64,000 nt of DNA from Microlunatus parietis (GTDB lineage Bacteria > Actinomycetota > Actinomycetes > Propionibacteriales > Propionibacteriaceae), in NCBI RefSeq assembly GCF_013407955.1, contig NZ_JACCBU010000001.1, positions 124,001-188,000 on the forward strand. Reading direction: 5' to 3'. Made by a program: the position numbers and the translations under genes. Positions 26,353 through 34,939 of the stretch are shown here, one piece after another. Position 1 is the stretch's first letter, and each line of letters opens with the position of its first letter. The notes under the pieces were generated by a model. It searched no databases and was not told the DNA's origin. It worked only from the letters and a program-made list of their open reading frames with translations.

Positions 26353-28321
26353 CGATCGCGAATGGCGGGCTCTGCAGGTCGGAGAAGTTGCCGACCTTGG
26401 CGTTGATGGTGCACTCCGGGGTCTGCGACAGCGCGGTGACGGTCAGGCCGTCGGAGGACACCGAGACCGCGCCGGAGCAGCCGTCGCTGAACCGGATCCC
26501 CTTCTCGCCGCCGGCGATCGCGACCAGCATCTCGGACGGCGCGCCGACCGACGGGCTCCGATAGAGCGGGTTCACCTTGTCGGTGCCGCTCGGCCAGACC
26601 GGCACCAGCGTGATCGGCAGGATCTGCTGGCTGACCGTGCTCGACGGTGTGCTCAGCTGGATGTCGCGGAGCCGCTGCACCGGATAGGCGGTGCCGGTCA
26701 CCTCGTCGTCCTCGACCGCCGCCGTGGTGGTCTCCGCGGCCGTCTTCAGCCAGGTCTGCAGCTGGGCGGAGTCCGCGATCGGCTGCCGTACCGCGACCGA
26801 CACCTCCTTGCTGCCCTGCGCCGGTACATTGACGCCGTCGACGCTCCAGCCGCAGCGCTGGCTGATCCCGGTGACACTCGGCAGGTTCTGCGCCTGCTTC
26901 GCCCCGGTCCAACTCACCGTCGGGCAGGCGGCCTTCGGGTCCAGCCCGGGGAGCACCTCCAGGAACGGCCCGCGCAGCGCCGAGTTCTGCGCGCTGTACG
27001 TGATCGTCAACCGGATCGTCGCGGTCGCCGGGTCGTACTCGGCGCGGCGGCTGATGCCGAGCCCGGTCGGGGTCGGCTGGTCCTGCTGGCTGGCCTGCAT
27101 CGCCGGCGGCGGCGGCGCCGTCGAGGGCGGCGGCGGGGCAGCGGTCTGCGGCCGGGTGAGCAGGATCGCCGCGACACCGGCGCCGATCAGGATGACCAGC
27201 GCGCCGGCGGCCATGATGATCACCCGCGGCGTCTTCCACCACGGTCGATCCGGATCGGGCTCGCCCGAGCGCTCCGGCTCGGCCGGCGTGACCGGGCGCT
27301 GCGGCAGTGGCCGGTGCATCGTCGGCTGGACGGGCGTGCCGAGATCCGGTGCCGGTCCCGAACTGGGCCGGGTGGCCCGGACCTGGACCACCTCGTCCGG
27401 CGTCGGCTCGGCGACGCCGCGGACCGCGGTCGCCGGCCGGTCGGCCCGCTCGAACGTCTGCGGCAGCGGCACCAGGGCCAGCGGCGGCACCACGTACACC
27501 GAACCGCTGAGCCGGCGCAGCTCGGCGGCGGCCTCGGCGGCGGTGGGTCGCGATCGCGGGTTCTTGTCCAGCAGGCTGCGCACCAGCCGCCACAGTTCGG
27601 CCGGCAGCTTCAGGGCCGGGATCCGGGCGGTCACGTGCCGCTGCGCGATCGTGAAGTCGGTGCCCGGGCCGGCGAACGGCGTCCGCCCGGCCAACAATTC
27701 GTAGAACAGGATGCCCGCGCCGTAGACGTCGGCCGGCGGGCCGGCCTCGCCGGTGCTGACCAGCTCCGGGGCCATGTATTCCGGGGTGCCGAGCAGGCCG
27801 CCGCTGTCGGTCCGAGGCTGCTCGGAGATCATCTCGGCGATGCCGAAGTCGGTGACCTTGACCCCGTCCTGGCGGCTGGTCCGCCAGTCCCCCTCCAGCA
27901 ACACGTTGTCCGGCTTCACGTCGCGGTGCAGGATCTGCCGCTGGTGCGCTGCGGCCAGGCCGTCCAGGACGGACGCGGCGAAGTGGACCGCGACGGTGGG
28001 TGCCAGCGTCCGCTGGTCGGCCAGCAGGTCACGCAGCGAACCGCCCTCGAGGTAGTCCATGACGATGGCGAGCCGGTCGCCCTCGACGACGAGGTCGCGG
28101 ACGGCGACGATGTTGGGGTGCCGCAGGCCGGTCAGCAGCGACCGTTCCCGGATGAACCGCTCGACGACCGCGTGGTCGGCCGCGTGTTCCGGCCGGAGCA
28201 GCTTGGCGGCCACCGTCTCGCCGGTACGGGTGTCGATCGCGCGCCAGACCTCGCCGGCCGCGCCGGTGCCGATGCGGTCACTGAGACGGTAGGAAGCCCC
28301 AAGCGCCTCGCTGAACTGCAT
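26336..28321 (-). CDS. PknB-type Ser/Thr protein kinase, membrane-anchored (661 aa)
   Basis: A Hanks-type kinase domain occupies about residues 10-270, with glycine loop GTGAAGEV, Lys40, catalytic HRDVKPDN (Asp134), VTDFGIAE and GTPEYMAPE. A Pro-rich juxtamembrane region, one transmembrane helix at about 366-389 and an extracytoplasmic domain of about 270 residues with several Cys follow. It has no PASTA repeats. The ATG at 28321 is chosen (GGGGAA upstream); an in-frame TTG 12 codons earlier is possible. It is convergent with the secretion ATPase gene, overlapping it by 17 bp. Because that ATPase carries an FHA domain, which binds phosphothreonine, the kinase may control secretion; this is inference. 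Confidence 0.9.
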   Translation of the reverse strand: MQFSEALGASYRLSDRIGTGAAGEVWRAIDTRTGETVAAKLLRPEHAADHAVVERFIRERSLLTGLRHPNIVAVRDLVVEGDRLAIVMDYLEGGSLRDLLADQRTLAPTVAVHFAASVLDGLAAAHQRQILHRDVKPDNVLLEGDWRTSRQDGVKVTDFGIAEMISEQPRTDSGGLLGTPEYMAPELVSTGEAGPPADVYGAGILFYELLAGRTPFAGPGTDFTIAQRHVTARIPALKLPAELWRLVRSLLDKNPRSRPTAAEAAAELRRLSGSVYVVPPLALVPLPQTFERADRPATAVRGVAEPTPDEVVQVRATRPSSGPAPDLGTPVQPTMHRPLPQRPVTPAEPERSGEPDPDRPWWKTPRVIIMAAGALVILIGAGVAAILLTRPQTAAPPPPSTAPPPPAMQASQQDQPTPTGLGISRRAEYDPATATIRLTITYSAQNSALRGPFLEVLPGLDPKAACPTVSWTGAKQAQNLPSVTGISQRCGWSVDGVNVPAQGSKEVSVAVRQPIADSAQLQTWLKTAAETTTAAVEDDEVTGTAYPVQRLRDIQLSTPSSTVSQQILPITLVPVWPSGTDKVNPLYRSPSVGAPSEMLVAIAGGEKGIRFSDGCSGAVSVSSDGLTVTALSQTPECTINAKVGNFSDLQSPPFAIVTRGG

Positions 28322-28440
28322 CTCGGTCGATTCCCCGTCCTGGAAAGGTGCTCTCAAACGACTGCCATCATGCCACCGGACCGGGCAACTCCCGGCGCCG
28401 AACCCGCCGGCCCGGGCGTTGCTCCGCGAAGTCGGTCCGG

Positions 28441-28446
28441 CAGACT
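28441..28446 (+). promoter_or_regulatory. -10 element (CAGACT) of a leaderless promoter
   Basis: CAGACT is followed by 6 nt and then the ATG at 28453. TTGCTC at 28419-28424 may serve as -35, with a 16-nt spacer. Confidence 0.4.
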
Positions 28447-28452
28447 CTGGCC

Positions 28453-29019
28453 ATGATCGAACCGGGCCGGATCGTGCTGCTGAACGGTACGTCCTCGGCC
28501 GGCAAATCCAGCATCGCCGAGGAGCTGCTGCGGCGCTGGCCCAGGCCGGCGTTCCGGCTGGCGGTGGACGATCTCAACGCGCTGCGGGCCAAGGCGCAGA
28601 CCCTGGCCCTCCCCGAGCCAGAGCTGGGCGAGACGCTGTGCCGCACCCGGGCCGGTTTCCACCGCGTCGTCGCCGGCATGGCTGCCGCCGGCAACGACGT
28701 GATCATGGACCACGTCCTCAGCGAGCCGTGGCGGCTGGCCGACTGTCTGGAGCTCTTCCGGCCGTTCCCGGTGCTGCTGGTCGGCGTCCGCTGCGCGCCC
28801 GAGGAACTGACCCGCCGGGAACGCGCCCGCGGCGACCGGCACCCCGGCACGGCCGCGGCCCAGCTCGCCCTGGTCCACGCGCACGGCGACGACGACCTCA
28901 CCGTCGACACCACTGACCGCTCCCCCGCCGACTGCGCCGCCGAGATCCTCGCCGCCGTACCGGCGATGGGCGAACCGAACGCATTCAGCCGGCTCCGAGC
29001 GAGGATTCTTGATCAGTGA
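28453..29019 (+). CDS. chloramphenicol phosphotransferase-like kinase (188 aa)
   Basis: A P-loop small-molecule kinase of the CPT family. Walker A is NGTSSAGKSS at residues 11-20; VDDLNAL near 38 contains the Asp that acts as catalytic base in the Streptomyces enzyme. Family length is about 180 residues. The true substrate is unknown, as many family members do not act on chloramphenicol. It is preceded by a probable leaderless promoter and divergent from the kinase gene. No resistance context is seen. Confidence 0.8.
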   Translation: MIEPGRIVLLNGTSSAGKSSIAEELLRRWPRPAFRLAVDDLNALRAKAQTLALPEPELGETLCRTRAGFHRVVAGMAAAGNDVIMDHVLSEPWRLADCLELFRPFPVLLVGVRCAPEELTRRERARGDRHPGTAAAQLALVHAHGDDDLTVDTTDRSPADCAAEILAAVPAMGEPNAFSRLRARILDQ

Positions 29020-29120
29020 AGCCCGAACTGTCGCGCTATATGGACAGATGCCGTCGTTACGGCCTCATATTCGACGCCGTCTCAAATAGCAGGCATTCGT
29101 ACCGAATATTGAGAAAGTGT

Positions 29121-29150
29121 TTGGTGGATTCCGGAGGGCTGGCGGATCGT
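29121..29150 (+). promoter_or_regulatory. probable leaderless promoter of the sulfate assimilation operon
   Basis: TTGGTG (29121-29126) and GATCGT (29145-29150) are separated by 18 nt. The leader-peptide ATG follows 6 nt later at 29157. The preceding 90 bp are unusually AT-rich for this genome, as expected of a regulated promoter. Confidence 0.45.
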
Positions 29151-29156
29151 TGAGCC

Positions 29157-29285
29157 ATGCGCCCGACTCAGCGAAGCTACCGCCGGTTGACCGGCGAGCC
29201 TGCCTCGCTCGGCCTCACGGAGCGCCGGTTCGTCGATTACGGACGAACCGAGTCGATGATCTGTCCGGCTTCCTGCCATCGCTGA
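29157..29285 (+). CDS. cysteine-containing leader peptide of the sulfur operon (42 aa)
   Basis: A 42-codon frame ends RRFVDYGRTESMICPASCHR. The pattern RR-x-V-D-x-x-R-x-x-S-x-x-C near the C-terminus recalls the putative leader peptides found upstream of sulfur-metabolism genes in many actinobacteria. Two Cys codons lie within the last seven codons, as expected of a peptide on which ribosomes stall when cysteinyl-tRNA is scarce. It ends 133 nt before the sulfite reductase start. A stop codon two codons upstream of the ATG fixes the start, and a leaderless promoter fits. This is proposed from sequence alone. Confidence 0.55.
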   Translation: MRPTQRSYRRLTGEPASLGLTERRFVDYGRTESMICPASCHR

Positions 29286-29363
29286 CCGCGCGACCGGCCG
29301 CTGCTGCGGGCACGCCCGGCATCGCTGCGAGTGAGTCAGCCTCGCGCCACCAAGGATGCACCC

Positions 29364-29383
29364 CTGCGGGCCCGAACCCGCAG
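29364..29383 (+). promoter_or_regulatory. hairpin between leader peptide and sulfite reductase start
   Basis: A 7-bp perfect stem (CTGCGGG/CCCGCAG) with a 6-nt loop lies 35 nt before the ATG of the sulfite reductase gene. It could take part in attenuation or start-site masking controlled by the leader peptide. No T-run follows. Confidence 0.35.
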
Positions 29384-29418
29384 CCAGTCCGGATGACGAC
29401 CCCGACCGAGGACAGCGA

Positions 29419-31149
29419 ATGACGACCGTCGATCGACCCGCACCCGACGCCCGCTCGGAGAGTGGACGGCCTGCCCGTACCCCGGGCAAGACCGTGCGTC
29501 CGGCCAAGCGCAAGAAGGGCGAGGGCCAGTGGGCGCTCGGCTACCGCGAGCCGCTGAACGCCAACGAGCAGGCCAAGAAGGACGACCACCCGCTCCACGT
29601 CCGGGCGCGGATCGAGAACATCTACGCGCACCGCGGCTTCGCCAGCATCGACCCGGGCGACCTGCGCGGCCGGTTCCGCTGGTTCGGGCTCTACACCCAG
29701 CGCAAGCCCGGCATCGACGGCGGCAAGACGGCGACGCTGGAGCCGCACGAGCTGGACGACGAGTACTTCATGCTGCGGGTCCGGGTCGACGGCGGCGCCT
29801 TGACCACCGAGCAGCTGCGGGTGATCGGGCAGATCTCGGTCGAGTTCGCCCGCGACACCGCCGACGTGACCGACCGGCAGAACATCCAGCTGCACTGGAT
29901 CCGGATCGAGGACGTGCCGGAGATCTGGCGCCGGCTCGAGGAGGTCGGGCTGAGCAGCACCGAGGCCTGCGGCGACTGCCCGCGAGTGATCCTCGGTTCG
30001 CCGGTGGCCGGCATCGCCGCCGACGAGATCATCGACCCGACCCCGGCGATCCGGGAGATCGCGGACCGCTACGTCGGCGACCCCGAGTACGCCAACCTGC
30101 CGCGCAAGTTCAAGACCGCGCTGACCGGACACCCGTCCCAGGATGTGGTGCCGGAGATCAACGACGTCGCGTTCGTCGGCGTGGTGCACCCCGAGCACGG
30201 TCCCGGCTTCGACCTCTGGGTCGGCGGCGGCCTGTCCACCAACCCGATGTTCACCCAACGCCTCGGCGCCTGGATCCCGGTCGACGAGGTCGCCGAGGCA
30301 TGGGCCGGCGTGGTCGCCGTGTTCCGCGACTACGGCTACCGCCGGCTGCGCAGCCGGGCCCGGATCAAGTTCCTGGTCGCCGACTGGGGCGCCGAGAAGT
30401 TCCGCCAAGTGCTGGAGGACGAGTACCTGCACCGCAAGTTGATCGACGGGCCGGCGCCGGAGACCCCGACCGCGCCCGGTGATCATGTCGGGATCAACCT
30501 GCAGAAGGACGGCAACTACTTCGTCGGCTTCTCCGCGATCGCCGGCCGCACCGGCGGACGGGCGCTGGTCCGGCTGGCCGAGATCGCCGAGGCCCACGGC
30601 TCGTACCGGATCCGGACCACGCCGATGCAGAAGCTGCTGGTGCTCGACGTCGCCGAGGACAAGATCGACTCGCTGATCACCGCCGCCAAGGAGATCGACC
30701 TGTCCGCCGACCCGACCAGCTGGCGCCGCTCAGTGATCGCCTGCACCGGGATCGAGTTCTGCAAGCTGGCCATCGTCGAGACCAAGGCGCAGGCCGCCCG
30801 GGTCGTGTCCGAGCTGGAGGCCCGGCTCGGCTCGCTGGACAACCCGATCACCGTCCACCTGAACGGCTGCCCCAACTCCTGCGCCCGGATCCAGACCGCC
30901 GACATCGGGCTCAAGGGCCAGCTGGTGCCCGGCCCCGACGGCAGCCAGGTGGAGGGCTACCAGGTGCACCTCGGCGGCGGGCTCGGCCTGGACGCCGGCT
31001 TCGGCCGGAAGCTGCGCGGCCACAAGGTGACCGCCACCGAGCTGCCCGACTACATCGAGCGGGTCGCCAAGGCCTACCTGGCCGACCGGCAGCCCGAAGA
31101 GCGGTTCGCCCAGTGGGCCGGCCGGGCCGACGAGAGCCTGCTGTCATGA
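29419..31149 (+). CDS. sir: ferredoxin-type assimilatory sulfite reductase (576 aa)
   Basis: Reduces sulfite to sulfide by six electrons. The siroheme and 4Fe-4S cluster ligands are visible as ACTGIEFC (Cys442, Cys448) and NGCPNSC (Cys484, Cys488). Two sulfite/nitrite reductase half-domains are each preceded by a ferredoxin-like segment, and length fits the SirA/NirA family. Neighbouring APS reductase, CysDN and a sirohydrochlorin chelatase point to sulfite rather than nitrite. The ATG at 29419 has GAGGA upstream and overlaps the stop of a tiny frame (MTTPTEDSE) that could provide coupling. First structural gene of a seven-gene operon. Confidence 0.95.
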   Translation: MTTVDRPAPDARSESGRPARTPGKTVRPAKRKKGEGQWALGYREPLNANEQAKKDDHPLHVRARIENIYAHRGFASIDPGDLRGRFRWFGLYTQRKPGIDGGKTATLEPHELDDEYFMLRVRVDGGALTTEQLRVIGQISVEFARDTADVTDRQNIQLHWIRIEDVPEIWRRLEEVGLSSTEACGDCPRVILGSPVAGIAADEIIDPTPAIREIADRYVGDPEYANLPRKFKTALTGHPSQDVVPEINDVAFVGVVHPEHGPGFDLWVGGGLSTNPMFTQRLGAWIPVDEVAEAWAGVVAVFRDYGYRRLRSRARIKFLVADWGAEKFRQVLEDEYLHRKLIDGPAPETPTAPGDHVGINLQKDGNYFVGFSAIAGRTGGRALVRLAEIAEAHGSYRIRTTPMQKLLVLDVAEDKIDSLITAAKEIDLSADPTSWRRSVIACTGIEFCKLAIVETKAQAARVVSELEARLGSLDNPITVHLNGCPNSCARIQTADIGLKGQLVPGPDGSQVEGYQVHLGGGLGLDAGFGRKLRGHKVTATELPDYIERVAKAYLADRQPEERFAQWAGRADESLLS

Positions 31150-31319
31150 GCGAAGGGACGACGGCGACCCGGCAGGCGGTCATGTACTGCCCCTATTGCG
31201 CGGAGGAGACGCTCTTCCCGATCGAGGGCGGGGCGTGGGAGTGCCGCAGCTGCTGGCGGGCGTTCTCGATCAAGTTCCTCGGGCTCCGGCCCGCCGAGCA
31301 GGGTGCGAGCGCATCATGA
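31146..31319 (+). CDS. small zinc-ribbon protein of the sulfur operon (57 aa)
   Basis: Four cysteines in two pairs (CPYC near residue 16 and CRSC near 35) form a zinc-ribbon or rubredoxin-like site. The start ATG overlaps the sulfite reductase stop (ATGA), and its own stop overlaps the next ATG. Its position suggests an electron-transfer or assembly role for sulfite or APS reductase; no experimental family function known to me. Confidence 0.85.
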   Translation: MSEGTTATRQAVMYCPYCAEETLFPIEGGAWECRSCWRAFSIKFLGLRPAEQGASAS

Positions 31320-32014
31320 TCACCGACGTCGACGAGCGCGCGCTGCGCGAGCAGGTCGCCGCGGCCAATCGTGATCTTGCCGAGGCGGACGCCCTGGACG
31401 TGCTGCGCTGGGGTCATGATCATTTCGGCGGCAAGCTGGTGGTCACGTCCTCGATGGCGGACACGGTGCTGATTCACCTTGCGGAGCAGGTGGTTCCGGG
31501 CATCGACGTGATCTTCCTCGACACCGGCTACCACTTCGCCGAGACGATCGGGACCCGGGACGCCGTCGCTACCGTACACAACGTGAATCTGATCACGATC
31601 ACCCCGAAGCAGACCGTGGCGGAGCAGGACGCCGAGCACGGCAAGGACCTGTTCGGCCGGAACCCTGATCAGTGCTGCGCGCTGCGCAAGGTGGCTCCGC
31701 TGGACGAGGCCCTGCAGGGGTACGCGGCGTGGGCCAGCGGGATCCGCCGGGCCGACTCCCCCGCCCGGGCCAACACACCGATCGTGTCCTGGGACCACCG
31801 GCGCAAGCTGGTCCGGCTGGCCCCGATCGCGCGCTGGACCGACGACCAGATCGCCTCCTACATCGAGGAGAACGGGCTGCTGGTGAATCCGCTGCTGGAC
31901 GACGGCTACACGTCGATCGGCTGCGCGCCGTGCACCCAGCGAGCCTCCGCCGACGACCCCCGGGCCGGCCGCTGGGCCGGGCTGGCCAAGACGGAATGCG
32001 GGATCCACCTGTGA
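31316..32014 (+). CDS. cysH: phosphoadenylyl/adenylyl-sulfate (APS) reductase (232 aa)
   Basis: Reduces adenylyl sulfate to sulfite with thioredoxin. The PP-loop-like fold starts with VVTSSMADTVLIHL. The cluster motif of APS reductases is complete: Cys120-Cys121 and Cys203-x2-Cys206; the catalytic Cys is in ECGIHL (residue 228) at the C-terminus. The CC/CxxC pattern indicates a 4Fe-4S enzyme preferring APS over PAPS. Coupled by 4-nt overlaps to the zinc-ribbon gene before and the kinase gene after it. Confidence 0.93.
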   Translation: MITDVDERALREQVAAANRDLAEADALDVLRWGHDHFGGKLVVTSSMADTVLIHLAEQVVPGIDVIFLDTGYHFAETIGTRDAVATVHNVNLITITPKQTVAEQDAEHGKDLFGRNPDQCCALRKVAPLDEALQGYAAWASGIRRADSPARANTPIVSWDHRRKLVRLAPIARWTDDQIASYIEENGLLVNPLLDDGYTSIGCAPCTQRASADDPRAGRWAGLAKTECGIHL

Positions 32015-32613
32015 CCACGAATCTCAATCAGCGCACCGAAGCCGCCGTCGACACCGCCGTACGGACCGGCGCCACGCTCTGGCTGACCGGCCTGCCATCG
32101 GCCGGCAAGTCCACCATCGCGCACGCCCTCGCCGCCGAGCTCGTCGCCGAGGGCCGGCGGGTCCAGGTGCTGGACGGCGACGAGGTCCGGCCGTACCTGT
32201 CTGCCGAGCTGGGCTTCAGCAAGGCCGACCGGGACCGCAACGTGACCAGGATCGGGTACGTCGCGCGACTGCTGGCCGGGCACGGCGTGGTCGTCCTGGT
32301 CCCGGTCATCGCGCCGTACGCGGAGACCCGGGCCGCCGTCCGCGCCGACCATGATCAACACGGCGTCCGGTACGCCGAGGTCTACGTCGCCACCTCGCTC
32401 GAGGTCGCGGAATCCCGTGACGTCAAAGGGCTCTACGCGAAGGCCCGCAACGGCGAACTGACCGGCCTGACCGGGCTGGACGACCCGTACGAACCGCCGA
32501 CCGATGCCGCGCTGGTGATCGACACCGCCGAAGTTGATCTTGCCACCTCGGTCCGGCTGGGCCGGGACCTGATCGCCTCGATCACCGACGACGCCGGGGA
32601 GGAACCGCTATGA
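32011..32613 (+). CDS. cysC: adenylylsulfate kinase (200 aa)
   Basis: Phosphorylates APS to PAPS. Walker A is GLPSAGKST near residues 27-35; DGDEVR and RNVTRIGYVARLL are family motifs, and DVKGLYAKARNGEL occurs near 140. The GTG start overlaps the cysH stop (GTGA). Its presence beside an APS-specific reductase means PAPS is probably made for sulfotransferases or as a branch, not as an obligate step. Confidence 0.93.
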   Translation: MTTNLNQRTEAAVDTAVRTGATLWLTGLPSAGKSTIAHALAAELVAEGRRVQVLDGDEVRPYLSAELGFSKADRDRNVTRIGYVARLLAGHGVVVLVPVIAPYAETRAAVRADHDQHGVRYAEVYVATSLEVAESRDVKGLYAKARNGELTGLTGLDDPYEPPTDAALVIDTAEVDLATSVRLGRDLIASITDDAGEEPL

Positions 32614-33515
32614 GCGCCATCCGTCCGTTGACCGAACTGCAGGCGCTGGAGTCGGAGTCGATCCACATCTTCCGCGAGGTGGCGGCGACGTTCGCCAACC
32701 CGGTGCTGCTGTTCTCCGGCGGCAAGGACTCGGTGGTGATGCTGCACCTCGCGGCGAAGGCGTTCTGGCCGGCGCCGGTCCCGTTCGAGGTGCTGCACGT
32801 CGACACCGGGCACAACTTCGACGAGGTGATCACGTTCCGCGACGAGTCGGCCGCCTTCTACGGCGCGCGGCTCAAGGTCGCCTCGGTGCAGGACTACATC
32901 GACGACGGCCGGCTCACCGAGCGGCCGGACGGCACCAGGAACCCACTGCAGACGGTGCCGCTGCTGGACGCGATCACCGAGGGCAAGCACGACGCGGTCT
33001 TCGGCGGCGGCCGCCGGGACGAGGAGCGGGCCCGGGCCAAGGAGCGGGTGTTCAGCCTGCGGGATTCCTTCGGGCAATGGGATCCGCGCAATCAGCGCCC
33101 GGAGTTGTGGTCGCTCTACAACGGCCGCCACCTGCCCGGCGAGCACGTCCGGGTGTTCCCGCTGTCCAACTGGACCGAGCTGGACGTCTGGGACTACATC
33201 GCCGCGGAGAAGATCAACTTGCCGTCGATCTACTACGCCCACGAGCGGGAGGTGATCAACCGGGACGGCATGTGGGTCGCCGTCACCCGGGTCACGCCGC
33301 CCCGCGACGGCGAGGCGGTCGAGCTGCGGTCGGTCCGCTACCGGACCGTCGGCGACATGTCCTGCACCGCCGCGGTGCTCTCCGACGCGACCACCGTCGC
33401 CGACGTGATCACCGAGGTGGGCCTGAGCACGATCACCGAACGCGGCGCCACCCGCGCCGACGACCGGCTCAGCGAGGCGGCCATGGAAGATCGCAAGCGG
33501 GAGGGGTACTTCTGA
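32610..33515 (+). CDS. cysD: sulfate adenylyltransferase subunit 2 (301 aa)
   Basis: The catalytic subunit of ATP sulfurylase, acting with CysN to make APS. The PP-loop is LFSGGKDSVVMLHLA near residues 32-46; the C-terminal GGRRDEERARAKERVFS and KREGYF end are typical of CysD. Normal length. The ATG overlaps the cysC stop. Confidence 0.96.
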   Translation: MSAIRPLTELQALESESIHIFREVAATFANPVLLFSGGKDSVVMLHLAAKAFWPAPVPFEVLHVDTGHNFDEVITFRDESAAFYGARLKVASVQDYIDDGRLTERPDGTRNPLQTVPLLDAITEGKHDAVFGGGRRDEERARAKERVFSLRDSFGQWDPRNQRPELWSLYNGRHLPGEHVRVFPLSNWTELDVWDYIAAEKINLPSIYYAHEREVINRDGMWVAVTRVTPPRDGEAVELRSVRYRTVGDMSCTAAVLSDATTVADVITEVGLSTITERGATRADDRLSEAAMEDRKREGYF

Positions 33516-34939
33516 TGACCGCGCCCTTGACGAAGCCGGTCGCGCCCGGCGGCCGGACCCTGCTCCGGCTGGCCACCGCCGGCTCGGTGGACGACGGCAA
33601 GTCGACCCTGGTCGGCCGGCTGCTCTACGACACCAACTCGGTGCTCAGCGACACACTTGATCATGTCGAGAAGGTGAGCAAGCGACGCGGGCTGGAGCGG
33701 GCCGACCTGGCGCTGCTGACCGACGGCCTGCGCGCCGAGCGCGAGCAGGGCATCACGATCGACGTGGCGTACCGCTACTTCACCACGCCGGCCCGGAAGT
33801 TCATCCTGGCCGACTGCCCCGGCCACGTGCAGTACACCCGGAACACGGTGACCGGCTCCTCCACCGCCGACGTGATCATCGTGCTGGTGGACGCCCGGGC
33901 CGGGGTGGTCGAGCAGACCCGCCGGCACCTGGCGGTGGCCTCCCTGCTCCGCGTACCGCATGTGCTGCTGGTGGTGAACAAGATCGATCTGGTCGACTAC
34001 GACGAGGCGGTCTTCACCAGGATCGCGACCGACTTCGCGGTGCTCGCCCGGGCCCTCGGCGTCGGCGAGACGCATTGCATCCCGGTCTCGGCACTGGAGG
34101 GCGACAACGTCGTCACCCGGTCCACCAAGACCCCGTGGTACGACGGCCCGACGGTGCTCGGCTTCCTCGAAGCGGTCGACGACACCCCGACCGCGGTCGG
34201 CGCCGAGTTCCGCTTCCCGGTGCAGCAGGTGATCCGGCCTCAGCACGCGCCGCGGGCGCCGTGGGCCGCCAGCACGCCGGCCGTCGACGGCGACTACCGC
34301 GGCTATGCGGGCAAGATCGAATCCGGCCGGATCCACGTCGGCGAAGAGGTGGTGGTGCTGCCGCGCGGCAGCCACGCCAGTGTGGTCGGCATCGACACCC
34401 CGGACGGGCCGCTCGACGAGGCGGCCGCCGGCCAGTCGGTGATCATCCGGCTGGACGCCGACATCGACCTGTCCCGGGGCGACCTGGTGGCCTCGACCGA
34501 CGCGCCGCCGATCCCGGTCCGCGAACTCGTCGGGACCGTGGCGTGGTTGGCCGAGCGGCCGCTGACCGTCGGGGCCCGGCTGCTGGTCCAGCACGGTACG
34601 GCGATCAGCAAGGCGATCGTGGCCGGCATCGACGGCGCGCTCGACCTGGACCACGGCGACGGCACCCGGCCGGCCTGGATCCCCGCCGACCGGCTGGGCC
34701 TGAACGACATCGGCCGGCTCCGGCTCAAGCTCGCCTCGCCGCTGCCGATCGACAACTACCGGGAGCACCGTTCCACCGGGGCCTTCATCCTCGTCGACGA
34801 GGCCGACGGCTGGACCCTCGGCGCCGGCATGGCCGGCCCGTCCTCCCTCGCAGCCACCCGGGTCGATGACCGACCCAACTCCGGCACCGCTCCGGCGGCG
34901 CCGACCAGCAGTAGCGATCCCGAAAGGGGACGACCATGA
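33515..34939 (+). CDS. cysN: sulfate adenylyltransferase subunit 1, GTPase (474 aa)
   Basis: An EF-Tu-like GTPase subunit of ATP sulfurylase. G-motifs are GSVDDGKST (near 23-31), DCPGHVQYTRN (near 105) and NKIDLVDY (near 160), followed by two beta-barrel domains. There is no fused CysC domain, in line with the separate cysC gene. The ATG shares one base with the cysD stop (TGATG). The Ser/Ala/Pro-rich C-terminal tail of about 30 residues looks unstructured. Confidence 0.95.
   Translation: MTAPLTKPVAPGGRTLLRLATAGSVDDGKSTLVGRLLYDTNSVLSDTLDHVEKVSKRRGLERADLALLTDGLRAEREQGITIDVAYRYFTTPARKFILADCPGHVQYTRNTVTGSSTADVIIVLVDARAGVVEQTRRHLAVASLLRVPHVLLVVNKIDLVDYDEAVFTRIATDFAVLARALGVGETHCIPVSALEGDNVVTRSTKTPWYDGPTVLGFLEAVDDTPTAVGAEFRFPVQQVIRPQHAPRAPWAASTPAVDGDYRGYAGKIESGRIHVGEEVVVLPRGSHASVVGIDTPDGPLDEAAAGQSVIIRLDADIDLSRGDLVASTDAPPIPVRELVGTVAWLAERPLTVGARLLVQHGTAISKAIVAGIDGALDLDHGDGTRPAWIPADRLGLNDIGRLRLKLASPLPIDNYREHRSTGAFILVDEADGWTLGAGMAGPSSLAATRVDDRPNSGTAPAAPTSSSDPERGRP

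Noticed and set aside
29117..29422. A 101-codon frame ending in the sulfite reductase start
   Set aside because: It overlaps the better-supported leader peptide in another frame and has no family likeness; only its last 10 codons (MTTPTEDSE) might be translated for coupling.
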